Origin: Chryseobacterium sp.
GTDB taxonomy: Bacteria; Bacteroidota; Bacteroidia; Flavobacteriales; Weeksellaceae
DNA length: 64,000 nt
Reading direction: 5' to 3'
NCBI RefSeq assembly: GCF_008831505.1
Contig: NZ_CP044507.1
Span: forward strand, 434,001-498,000
Shown here: one piece after another, positions 16,306 to 28,700 of the stretch
How the letters are laid out: each line of letters opens with the position of its first letter
Position numbering within the stretch: position 1 is the first letter of the stretch
Translations under genes and position numbers: made by a program
Notes under the pieces: generated by a model
Database searches by the model: none
What the model saw: only the letters and a program-made list of their open reading frames with translations
Told to the model about the DNA's origin: nothing

Positions 16306-16365
16306 CAATCTCACCCTTATTCGGTGGGATTTTTTTGTTGATGAATGAGTTTGTAGTGTATATAT

Positions 16366-16632
16366 AATGGTAGTATATATATCTAATAGGAATATATCGC
16401 TGACGCTATTGGTCTTATCTTGGAACATTCATTCTTATATTAGTAGTAAACATCAATTATAATCAGCGGGGCCAACCCTGGAATTTATATATTTTTAATT
16501 TTAGATAAGCTGAGGAATGCTGTTCGGACGTATAAGTTGCTGCTAACGGATTTGAGCAGAGTTTCGTTGAATATTTTCCCCCTTCACCCTCAGTCATTTA
16601 CACAATTTCCTGAGATTTTTATAACATTTAAT
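16366..16632. other. AT-rich spacer between tandem array and rRNA promoters
   Basis: No convincing gene. A short ORF at 16537-16719 runs through promoter P1 and has no family features. The stretch contains TATATA-rich sequence directly after the point where the fourth GIY-YIG unit breaks off. Confidence 0.6.
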
Positions 16633-16662
16633 TTGGAGCGAGTGGATATTTGGGTATCTTTG
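16633..16662 (+). promoter_or_regulatory. rRNA promoter P1
   Basis: TTG at 16633-16635, a 19-base spacer, TATCTTTG at 16655-16662, then GCAGTCCCAAATCGAG. The initial transcribed sequence resembles that of P2. Confidence 0.85.
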
Positions 16663-16768
16663 CAGTCCCAAATCGAGAGACCAGGGAGCGAAGTAGAAGA
16701 CAAGTCAGGATGTAGGTAATAAGAGAGTGGAATTGCGGGAAGCGGTTTAAAATTTTATTAAAAAACAT

Positions 16769-16798
16769 TTGGCAGTTTAAAATTAAGTTGTACTTTTG
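16769..16798 (+). promoter_or_regulatory. rRNA promoter P2
   Basis: TTG at 16769-16771, a 19-base spacer, TACTTTTG at 16791-16798, then CAGTCCCAATTCGAGG, shared with P1. Confidence 0.87.
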
Positions 16799-16937
16799 CA
16801 GTCCCAATTCGAGGTAACGAGAAGAGGGGAAGCGCAGGAGAGACTTAAGGGTCAGATTTGAGAGAGGAGGTTAGTTAAGGAGGGGTTTGCTGAACAATAC
16901 AGTGAATATCCGGACTTAAAAATTTCTTAAAAAAGAT

Positions 16938-16968
16938 TTGGTCATTTAAAAAATAGTTTATACTTTTG
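16938..16968 (+). promoter_or_regulatory. rRNA promoter P3
   Basis: TTG at 16938-16940, a 20-base spacer, TACTTTTG at 16961-16968, then CACTCGCAATTCAGAGG. It is the promoter closest to the 16S gene. Confidence 0.87.
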
Positions 16969-17030
16969 CACTCGCAATTCAGAGGCACAACGACAGAAGA
17001 TGCGTCTGAAAATAAAGCGAAGAGAAGAGA

Positions 17031-17042
17031 GATCATTGACAT
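17031..17042 (+). promoter_or_regulatory. boxA-like antitermination site before 16S
   Basis: GATCATTGACAT occurs here and again at 19156-19167 before 23S. The surrounding purine-rich AGAAGA sequence is shared. Placement ahead of each large rRNA matches the NusB/NusE boxA of rRNA operons. Confidence 0.65.
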
Positions 17043-17113
17043 ACAAATAACAACCAAAAAAAGTAAGGAAAAACCAAAGCGTCAATAACTTTGAGTGAGC
17101 GTAAGACAAACAT

Positions 17114-18630
<1,517 letters not shown>

Positions 18631-18767
18631 TAGAGACTATACGTCACAACTAATTAGGTACGCAAGTACCACAAGCACTCACTTAGAGGATGCTTTGGTT
18701 TTTTTACTTTGGTTGCTTATTAAACAATACACCCACTAGAAATTAGTAATAGGGAAGAGATACAAGA

Positions 18768-18832
18768 GCCAGGAGCCAAGAGTCAAGACAAAAAAGTCTT
18801 GTATCTTGAATCTTGATTCTGGAAGTCTGAAA
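18768..18832. repeat. Heptamer tract with self-complementary halves in the 16S-tRNA-Ile spacer
   Basis: Units of the AAGAGCC/AAGAGTC type (GAGCCAG, GAGCCAA, GAGTCAA) are followed, after AAAAAA, by TTGTATC, TTGAATC and TTGATTC. The second half is the imperfect reverse complement of the first (CAAGAC against GTCTTG), so the tract can fold as a hairpin in the rRNA precursor. Confidence 0.8.
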
Positions 18833-18836
18833 AGAC

Positions 18837-18910
18837 AGTCTCGTAGCTCAGCTGGTTAGAGCGCTACACTGATAATGTAGAGGTCGGCAGTTCGAGCCTG
18901 CCCGAGACTA
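18837..18910 (+). tRNA. tRNA-Ile (GAT)
   Basis: Full cloverleaf: acceptor AGTCTCG with CGAGACT, anticodon stem CTACA/TGTAG, anticodon GAT at 18871-18873, T arm GGCAG-TTCGAGC-CTGCC. It has the usual place in the 16S-23S spacer. Confidence 0.96.
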
Positions 18911-18911
18911 C

Positions 18912-18998
18912 TAATTACAAGACGGGAGATTAAAAGACAAGAGATGGGAGACGAGAAAAGTCTCAGATCTCAAATCTAAACATCTCAAGTCTAAAACT
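18912..18998. repeat. Heptamer-like tract between tRNA-Ile and tRNA-Ala
   Basis: Purine-rich units (GGGAGAT, AAGAGAT, GGGAGAC) pair with downstream pyrimidine-rich units (AGATCTC, AAATCTA, AAGTCTA) around GAGAAAAGTCTC. It shows the same plan of two complementary heptamer halves as the other two spacer tracts, with a few one-base slips. Confidence 0.75.
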
Positions 18999-19002
18999 AG
19001 AG

Positions 19003-19076
19003 GGGGAATTAGCTCAGCTGGCTAGAGCGCCTGCCTTGCACGCAGGAGGTCAAGGGTTCGACTCCCTTATTCTCCA
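19003..19076 (+). tRNA. tRNA-Ala (TGC)
   Basis: Full cloverleaf: acceptor GGGGAAT with ATTCTCC, anticodon stem CCTGC/GCAGG, anticodon TGC at 19037-19039, T arm AAGGG-TTCGACT-CCCTT. Confidence 0.96.
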
Positions 19077-19155
19077 CAGTTTTATAAGTTTGATTTAAAA
19101 GTTACGGATAGAGCCAAAAACAATATCCGTTCATCAGGCTAATAAGAAGAAAAAA

Positions 19156-19167
19156 GATCATTGACAT
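19156..19167 (+). promoter_or_regulatory. boxA-like site before 23S
   Basis: GATCATTGACAT, identical to the copy before 16S, in the same AGAAGA-rich setting. Confidence 0.65.
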
Positions 19168-19285
19168 TAACGGTAAGAACATCACAAAGAGAAAACCGAG
19201 CACCTGCGGGTGTGAAAGTTTACAAAATAAAAGGCAGCACGGTTGTGCTGTTATTAAAAATACTTAAACTAATAAAAATATTAGG

Positions 19286-22050
<2,765 letters not shown>

Positions 22051-22121
22051 CTGATATAGGCGCACCCTGCAGGTGCATGCACGGTTATCTCTTTGTGAAC
22101 GTTTTTATCGATAAAATAGAA

Positions 22122-22192
22122 CCAAGATATCAGAACCAAGAACCAAGATTTTAGTCTTGCATCTTGAGTCTCGGATCTTGACTCTAAATAAC
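22122..22192. repeat. Heptamer tract with complementary halves in the 23S-5S spacer
   Basis: Copies of AGAACCA and AGATATC are followed, after ATTTTAG, by TTGCATC, TTGAGTC, TCGGATC and TTGACTC. The second half is roughly the reverse complement of the first. It is the same family as the tract at 18768. Confidence 0.8.
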
Positions 22193-22199
22193 ATATTTA

Positions 22200-22307
<108 letters not shown>

Positions 22308-22330
22308 TTTCATTCGCCTCGGCGGGACAC

Positions 22331-22366
22331 AATCCTCAATCACACACGTGGTTGGGGATTTTTTTG
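22331..22366 (+). terminator. Terminator of the rRNA operon
   Basis: AATCCTCAATCAC and GTGGTTGGGGATT form a long stem with G-T pairs over ACAC, followed by seven T. Confidence 0.9.
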
Positions 22367-22373
22367 TTTGGTG

Positions 22374-22927
22374 GAATAAAGAACAAAGAATAAAGAACAA
22401 AGAACAAAGAGCAAAGACTTCAGATATGAGATATTAGAGGTTAGAGGTTAGAAATTAGAGGTTAGAAGTTAGAGGTTAGATATGAGAGTTTAGAAGTTAG
22501 ATATGCCTGGTTAATCTGCCTACAGCTTACTGCCTATAGCTTACTGCTTATAGCCTACTGCTTACCGCTTACAGCAGCTATATGCCCGCTAAATGCTGAC
22601 CGGAAGACGCATAAACCAATCACCAGTCACCAGTCACCAACGGCCAGTTAGAGGTGAGATATGAAAGGTTAGGCTGCTTACAGCTTCCTGCTTACAGCTT
22701 ACAGCTGATGCCTGACTGCAGACCGCTGATGGCTGACTGCTGGCCGCAGAAACCAATCACCAGTCACCAGTCACCAACGGCCAGTTAAAAGTGAGATATG
22801 AGAGGGTAGACTGCTTACAGCTTACTGCTTACCGCTTACTGCTTACAACTGATGGCTGACTGCTGACCGCAGAAACCAATCACCAACCACCAGTCACCAA
22901 TCACCAGTCACCAATCACCAGTCACCA
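22374..22927. repeat. Large mosaic of heptamer tandem repeats (about 550 bp)
   Basis: The whole gene-free stretch is built of units read in steps of seven. 22374-22418 is GAACAAA, 22432-22500 TTAGAGG/TTAGAAG, 22520-22576 CTGCTTA/TAGCTTA, 22617-22650 CAGTCAC, 22672-22704 the CTGCTTA type again, 22705-22748 CTGACTG/CTGATGG, followed by two more rounds of CAGTCAC, CTGCTTA and CTGACTG. A higher-order unit begins with AACCAATCACCAGTCACC at 22614 and 22751, and AACCAATCACCA recurs at 22874. The intervals are 137 and 123 bases, differing by exactly two heptamers. No gene or CRISPR-like structure is present. Confidence 0.92.
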
Positions 22928-22940
22928 AAAAAATAAACTC

Positions 22941-23573
22941 TTAAAACAGCGTCAGCGGCATTTTTTCCGGTTCCCGGTTGTCCGCCGTTAAGGCAGGATC
23001 GAACGTCGGATAGGTGAAGTTTTCAATGGGTTCCTCATTCAGGAACCTGTGAGCCATTTCCCTGTTCATGCATATGGGCATCCTGTGTTTGGAATTGTGT
23101 ATGGCCCTCATTAGTTCATTGGCCTGTGTAGTTACTATGCCAAATCCAATTTCATTATTATCCCAGACATCGAACAGGCCCGCCAGATAGAAATGGTCGG
23201 CCTCCTTCCAGTGCATCCTGTGCTTAACCTTCAGGGGCATCTTTTTTCCGGGATTACTTACATGCATCCAGTCGTAAAAACCACTTACTGGAATCACACA
23301 GCGGTTGCTCAGGTAGTTTTTGTAGAGTGTATTTGCTTTTTCGGCCGTCAGGTTAATTCCGAGGGCCGGCCGGTCTTTGGGGATTTCCTTACTCAATCCC
23401 CAGGTGGCGTGGGTGATCTTCCTGCCGTGATGGTCCAGAATCACAGGAAGGGCTGGCCTGTCGAAAGCATTCACTTCTGTCGCTGAGTAATACTTTTCCT
23501 CAGCTTCCTCAGCATTCAGCTCCTCTGAAATTTTTTCGATGGATATCCCGAAATTATCGACTCTGTTGCACAT
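22941..23573 (-). CDS. SRAP domain protein (HMCES/YedK family)
   Basis: 210 residues. The family forms a covalent link with abasic sites in single-stranded DNA through Cys2, exposed after Met removal. Here the start is MCNRVDNF. The other family marks are GFYDWMH (about residues 98-104), TTQANELMRAIHNSKHRMPI with the catalytic His, and an N-terminal WGL segment (HATWGLSKEIPKD). The associated role is protection of abasic sites at replication forks. It lies beside the S24 repressor and mutagenesis cassette on the same strand as the repressor, which fits a shared DNA-damage theme, though 150 bases separate them. Confidence 0.93.
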   Translation of the reverse strand: MCNRVDNFGISIEKISEELNAEEAEEKYYSATEVNAFDRPALPVILDHHGRKITHATWGLSKEIPKDRPALGINLTAEKANTLYKNYLSNRCVIPVSGFYDWMHVSNPGKKMPLKVKHRMHWKEADHFYLAGLFDVWDNNEIGFGIVTTQANELMRAIHNSKHRMPICMNREMAHRFLNEEPIENFTYPTFDPALTADNREPEKMPLTLF

Positions 23574-23723
23574 TTTAGTACTTTTTTATAGTCAAATATA
23601 AAAAATTGAGAGCCAATGAAAGGATATTCTGAATTTTAGACCTGGACTCCGTACAGTGATCATAAACCGCTAATGATGACATTTGACCAAGAGTAATGCT
23701 CTATGCCTAATAGTTCAGTCTCT

Positions 23724-24509
23724 TCATACTTTTGGTTTCTCCAGACCATTCATTCTCTTAAGCTCATTGATTTCCTTCTTCAGGCTTATAAACATGTCTT
23801 TTATGGAATTCATGTCCAGGCCGCTGCCGCCCAGTTCTTCGGTGTTGATGCTGCAGGCGTATTCCCAGATTTCTAAAATCTGCGACTTTGGGATGTCGTA
23901 GGGTTCGTAAAAATCATTGTCCGGAGTGACTGAAATACTTTCTGTGGAGGTTTTCTGAAACCTTTTATAGGTAATCCCTTCGTTTCGGGTGATAAAGATA
24001 TAGGTCTTGCCCTTTTTCAGGTCGGCAATATTTTCCACGTATTTGCCCACCACATAGGTGCCGTCGTTATAAGGCGGCATGGAATCTCCTTCCGTGGGGA
24101 AAGCCCTGTATTTCCCGTTCCTTAGGAAGGGCAGGGAAAGAGACTGCAGGTTCTCAATGTACTCCGGATCCGAATAACCGTTCAGGTAACCCATGGACGC
24201 CTTCTGCGGAATGATCTCAATCTTGTTTTCACCCTTTCCATCCACGGTAATAGGCAGAATAATCCGGTTATCCGCCAGAGTAAGTATCCTGTCAATTGGA
24301 TATTTGGCGAGATCTACCGTGAGGAGCAAATCCAGGCTGATTTTAAAATATTTGGACATGCTGATGAGTACGTCTATGGGCGGTTCATTGGCGCCGTCTT
24401 CATATTTGGCATAGCGGCCCCGAGTGAGCTTCAGGCTGTCGGCCAGTGCCTGCTGCGAGAGATTCAGCTCACCTCTCAAATACCTTATGTTTTCTGACAG
24501 TTTTGACAT
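23724..24509 (-). CDS. XRE-type repressor with S24 (LexA-like) autoprotease domain
   Basis: 261 residues. The N-terminal HTH (about 1-65: LSQQALADSLKLTRGRYAKYE) binds DNA. The C-terminal half is an S24 peptidase with catalytic Ser143 in EGDSMPPYNDGTYVV and Lys182 in TYKRF; the cleavage-site region is probably around KASMGY (103-108). Such proteins are cleaved when RecA filaments form, so this one is a candidate SOS repressor. The last 30 residues (SIKDMFISLKKEINELKRM) look like a coiled coil. It is divergent from a Y-family polymerase gene, and a perfect inverted repeat overlaps its own start codon, which suggests it represses both. Confidence 0.9.
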   Translation of the reverse strand: MSKLSENIRYLRGELNLSQQALADSLKLTRGRYAKYEDGANEPPIDVLISMSKYFKISLDLLLTVDLAKYPIDRILTLADNRIILPITVDGKGENKIEIIPQKASMGYLNGYSDPEYIENLQSLSLPFLRNGKYRAFPTEGDSMPPYNDGTYVVGKYVENIADLKKGKTYIFITRNEGITYKRFQKTSTESISVTPDNDFYEPYDIPKSQILEIWEYACSINTEELGGSGLDMNSIKDMFISLKKEINELKRMNGLEKPKV

Positions 24510-24527
24510 TGCTACAATTTATAGCAA
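24509..24527. promoter_or_regulatory. Probable operator of the S24 repressor
   Basis: TTGCTA, seven bases, TAGCAA: a perfect 6-bp inverted repeat touching the start codon of the repressor and 45 bases before the polymerase ATG. A TAATTTTG -7 box for the polymerase lies at 24559-24566. Confidence 0.65.
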
Positions 24528-24571
24528 CAAAGATAGTGTTTTTTGTAATAAAACGTAATAATTTTGTCCCC

Positions 24572-25735
24572 ATGGAGAGAGCAATTGTGCATATGGATCT
24601 GGATACTTTTTTTGTCTCCTGCGAAAGGGTAATTAACTCTGAACTGGTAGACAAACCCGTTATCATTGGCGGTGGCGACAGAGGCGTGGTGGCTTCCTGT
24701 TCTTACGAAACAAGGTATTTTGGCGTTCACTCGGCCATGCCCATCAAGATGGCGCTGAAGCTTTGCCCGGAAGCCAGGGTCATTAAAGGCGACATGGAAC
24801 TCTATTCCAGGATGTCGCAGGAAGTAACGGAAATTATCCGCGAGAAGGTTCCTGTACTGGAGAAAGCCAGTATAGACGAGTTTTACCTGGACCTTACCGG
24901 GATGGACCGCTTTTTCGGCTGCTACAAATGGACCAGCGAGGTGGCGGGTTCGGTGACTAAAAATACAGGCCTGCCCATCAGTTTTGCGCTGTCCACCAAT
25001 AAGACGGTTTCTAAGATCGGTACGGGCGAGGCCAAGCCTGTGGGCAGGTTCGAAATCCGCGAAGAAGGTATCCGGCCGTTTTTGAACCCGCTGTCCATCC
25101 GCAAGATTCCCATGGTGGGCAATGTGACCTTCCAGCTGCTTTCAAGGGTAGGCATCCGGACCATCCAAACCCTCTCGGGCATGCCGGTGGAGGTGTTGCA
25201 GCAACTCATCGGCAGGAATGGCAAGGAGCTTTGGAAAAAGGCCAACGGTATAGACGAAACCCCTGTAATTCCTTATTCCGAGAAGAAATCCATCTCCAAA
25301 GAGCATACTTTTTCCACAGATACTATTGATATTGAATCCATTAAAAGTATTATTACGGGAATGGTGGAAAATTTGGCCTTCCAGCTCCGGGAATCCGGGT
25401 GGCTTACCTCCACCGTGGCCGTCAAGATCCGTTATTCCAATTTCGATACGGAAACCAAACAGTTTAAAATCGCTTATACCGCAGTGGATCATACGCTTAC
25501 GCGTGTCGCTCTGGATCTTTTTAACAAACTCTACACCCGGCGGATGAGGCTAAGGCTTGTGGGGGTAAAGTTTACAGGTCTCGTGCACGGGAACCACCAA
25601 ATGAATCTGTTTGAAGATACCGAAGAACTGATCTCGCTGTACCAGACCATGGACAGGATTAAGAACCGTTTTGGCAAAGCTGCTGTAGGCAAGGCTTCAG
25701 GTTTTAATTTTAACATCAGTCAGCATGTATCTTAA
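24572..25735 (+). CDS. Y-family DNA polymerase (DinB/UmuC type) of the mutagenesis cassette
   Basis: 387 residues from the ATG at 24572 (MERAIVHMDLDTFF); a longer in-frame reading lacks family sequence. Translesion polymerase: metal ligands Asp9 in HMDLD and the SIDEFYLDLTG pair are intact, so it should be catalytically active, unlike ImuB. The thumb and little-finger regions follow, and QMNLFED near the C-terminus fits a sliding-clamp binding motif. It overlaps the following dnaE-like gene by 11 bases, so the two polymerases are made from one transcript. It differs clearly from the canonical dinB at 36.4 kb. Confidence 0.92.
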   Translation: MERAIVHMDLDTFFVSCERVINSELVDKPVIIGGGDRGVVASCSYETRYFGVHSAMPIKMALKLCPEARVIKGDMELYSRMSQEVTEIIREKVPVLEKASIDEFYLDLTGMDRFFGCYKWTSEVAGSVTKNTGLPISFALSTNKTVSKIGTGEAKPVGRFEIREEGIRPFLNPLSIRKIPMVGNVTFQLLSRVGIRTIQTLSGMPVEVLQQLIGRNGKELWKKANGIDETPVIPYSEKKSISKEHTFSTDTIDIESIKSIITGMVENLAFQLRESGWLTSTVAVKIRYSNFDTETKQFKIAYTAVDHTLTRVALDLFNKLYTRRMRLRLVGVKFTGLVHGNHQMNLFEDTEELISLYQTMDRIKNRFGKAAVGKASGFNFNISQHVS

Positions 25736-28700
25736 CTGTCACAGCTACCACAGTCTTCGCTACGGAACACTCTCCATAGAAGAGCTCGTTCAGCAGGCGG
25801 AGAAACTGCAGGTTTCCGCGTTGGCCCTCACGGATATCAACACGGTAACCGGGATATATGATTTTTATAAACTTTGTTTGGCTAAGGGTATAAAACCGCT
25901 AGTAGGAGTTGAGATAAGGGAGGGAAATGAACTTTATTATATTGCGCTGGCAAAGTCCCAGAGCGGCATTGGCGAAATAAACCGTTTGCTTACCGGTCAT
26001 AACTGCGAAAACAGTCCGCTGCCCAAATGCAATCCCCCTTTCAGCCAGGTGTATGTGGTGTATCCGCTGGAGAATGTGCCGGAGACACTTCTGGAACATG
26101 AATTCATAGGAGTCCGCCCGGAACAGCTTAATCTGGTCTTTAATTCAATGTGGAAAAGACTGATCCATAAAATGGTAGTCCTGGCTCCGGTTACGGTACG
26201 TACACGCCGCGATTATAATCTGCACCGGATTCTGAGGGCAGTAGACCACAATACCCTGATCAGCAAATTGACTGAGGCGGACTTCTGCAATCCCCACGAA
26301 ATCCTGAAGCCTGTTTCCGAACTTCGGGAGACTTACCGAAACTATCCGCAGATCCTGGCGAATACCGAAAAGATCCTGGCAGACTGCCACTTCAGTTTCG
26401 ATTTCTCCACTCCTAAAAACAAAAAACATTTTACGGGAACTCAGGCGGGAGATGAAGAGCTGCTGCGTACTTTGGCTTATGAAGGCCTGAAGAAAAGATA
26501 TCCTGCCGGTCATACTACCGCCCGGTTGCGGGTGGAAAAGGAGCTGAAGGTCATTAACAGGCTCAATTTCTGCGGATATTTCCTCATTACCTGGGATATT
26601 GTACAGTACAGTAACAGGATGGGTTTCATGCATGTGGGACGCGGCAGCGGCGCCAACAGTATTGTGAGTTACTGCCTGGGGATTACGGATATTTGCCCGA
26701 TTGAACTGGATCTTTATTTTGAAAGATTCCTGAACCTGAACAGGAACAGTCCGCCAGATTTCGATATAGACTGGAGCTGGCAGAACCGGGATGTCATCCT
26801 TCGGTATATATTTGATAAATACGGAAAGGACCACGTGGCATTCTGTGGGACAAATGTGGAATTTAAATACCGTTCCATCTTCCGTGAGGTCGGAAAAGTG
26901 TTTGGCCTGCCAAAGGACGAACTGGATGTGCTGGCTACTAAACCTATGGCAGAACATGAAGAGAATTCGGTGGTCCGGTTGGTGCACAAATACGGAAAAC
27001 TGCTGGAAAAGTTTCCAAACCAGCGCAGCATGCATTCCTGCGGTATCCTGATTTCCGAGGAGCCTATCACCAATTTCACGGCTTTGGAGATGCCACCCAA
27101 AGGTTTCCCCATTGTTCAGTTTGATATGCACGTAGCCGAAGATATCGGCTTTGAAAAGTTTGATATCCTGTCGCAGCGCGGTTTGGGAAGCATTAAAGAT
27201 ACCGTGGACCTTATCCGCAGGAACAGAGGTGTTTTTGTGGACATTAAAGACACCACAATGTCCAAAGACGAAGCTGCGGCCAACGAATTTCTGAGCCGCG
27301 GAAAGACCATTGGTTGCTTCTATATTGAAAGTCCGGCCATGCGTGGGCTTTTGCGGCGCCTGAAGTGTGATAATTACCGTACGCTGGTGGCGGCTTCATC
27401 CATTATCCGGCCCGGCGTGGCTCAAAGCGGAATGATGAGGGAGTACATTTTCCGGCACAACAATCCTACCCGGTTTGAGTATTTCCATGAGGTGTTTAAG
27501 GAACAGTTGGGCGAAACTTACGGAATCATGGTCTATCAGGAAGATGTAATTAAGATTGCGCTCTATTATGGAGGGCTTTCGGCGGCAGACGGTGATATCC
27601 TGCGGCGGGCCATGAGTGGTAAGGGCCGGTCGCTGGCGGCCCTGCAGAAAGTGAAAGATGATTTCTTTGCGTCTTGCCGTAAGCTTGGTCATCCGGAGCA
27701 GCTTTCAAAAGAGGTTTACCGCCAGATCGAATCCTTTGCGGGCTACTCTTTCTGTAAGGCCCACTCGGCGTCCTACGCGGTAGAGAGTTACCAGAGTCTG
27801 TTTCTGAAAGTATATTATCCGGTGGAGTTTATGGTGAGTGTGATCAATAACCAGGGTGGTTTCTACCGTACGGAGGTTTATGTGCACGAGGCACGCATGT
27901 CCGGCGGAATTATACATAATCCCTGTGTAAATAAAAGCTTGTTTGAAACTACGGTATATGGCAAAGATATCTACCTGGGGCTGATGCATATTGAGAAAGT
28001 GGAAGGCCGGATTGCCCGGCATATTCCGGAGGTACGTGAAAGAGAGGGTGAATATAAATCGCTGGAGGATTTCATCAAAAGAATTCCTGTGGGCATTGAA
28101 ACCCTTCAGATTCTTATATTCATAGGTGCCTTCCGGTTCACCGGCAAACAGAAAAATGAACTCCTTATTGAAGCACGCTTAATTCTCTCTACCTATAAGC
28201 CGGAGTGCCGCATGCAGTCACTGCTGGAAGAACCTCCCAGAAAATACAGCCTGCCCCAACTGCAAAGGGATAAGTTTGAAGACGCCTTTGATGAAATTGA
28301 AATACTGGGTTTCCCTGTAACCTGCAGCCCTTTTGATTTGCTTCAGACCAAATTCCGGGGCCGGATTATGGCGAATGACCTGGTGAGGTACCACAAAAAA
28401 CAGGTGAAGATGATTGCTTATCTCATCTCCCGAAAGCATGTTCCCACCAAAAAAGGTACTATGTTTTTCGGGACCTGGATTGATGCGGAAGGCGAATACT
28501 TCGATACAGCCCATTTCCCCGATAACCTTCAGAAATATCCCTTCCAGGGCGGTGGCTGCTATCTTCTTCTGGGGCAGGTGGAGGTGGATTTTCATTTTCC
28601 CACCATCACCGTGCTCAAAATGGCCAAGATGCCTTTTATTCCGGATCCAAGGTATGCTTTGGACAAGGAAAAAGCATACGAAGTACACCGGAAAATTAAC

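Larger units (their letters stand above)
15281..16365 (+). repeat. Tandem array of 339-bp units: tRNA 3' end + terminator + GIY-YIG ORF
   Basis: The string TCGCTACACAATC, the 3' end of tRNA-Met plus its flank, occurs at 15281, 15620, 15959 and 16298, exactly 339 bases apart each time. Each of the first three is followed by the terminator, a GIY-YIG ORF and a degenerate tRNA 3' half. The fourth breaks off at about 16365, just after the start of the ORF (GATGAATGAGTTTGTAGT). Units 1 and 2 keep the same length only because a one-base gain in the terminator loop offsets a one-base loss in the ORF. The copies differ by scattered substitutions, so this is not an assembly echo. Confidence 0.92.

Noticed and set aside
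15281-16365. Tandem GIY-YIG units as an assembly artefact
   Set aside because: The units differ by substitutions, a frameshift and a loop insertion, which an assembly echo would not show.
16537-16719. 60-codon ORF before the rRNA operon
   Set aside because: It runs across rRNA promoter P1 and has no protein-like features.
22374-22927. Possible CRISPR array in the repeat-rich region
   Set aside because: There are no constant repeats with unique spacers; the sequence is continuous imperfect heptamers, and no cas gene is near.
24572-25735. ImuB-like inactive polymerase
   Set aside because: The catalytic acidic residues are intact and no imuA-like gene is present.
26145-27131. Long antisense ORF of 328 codons opposite the dnaE-like gene
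   Set aside because: It lies wholly within a well-supported gene and its translation has no family features.
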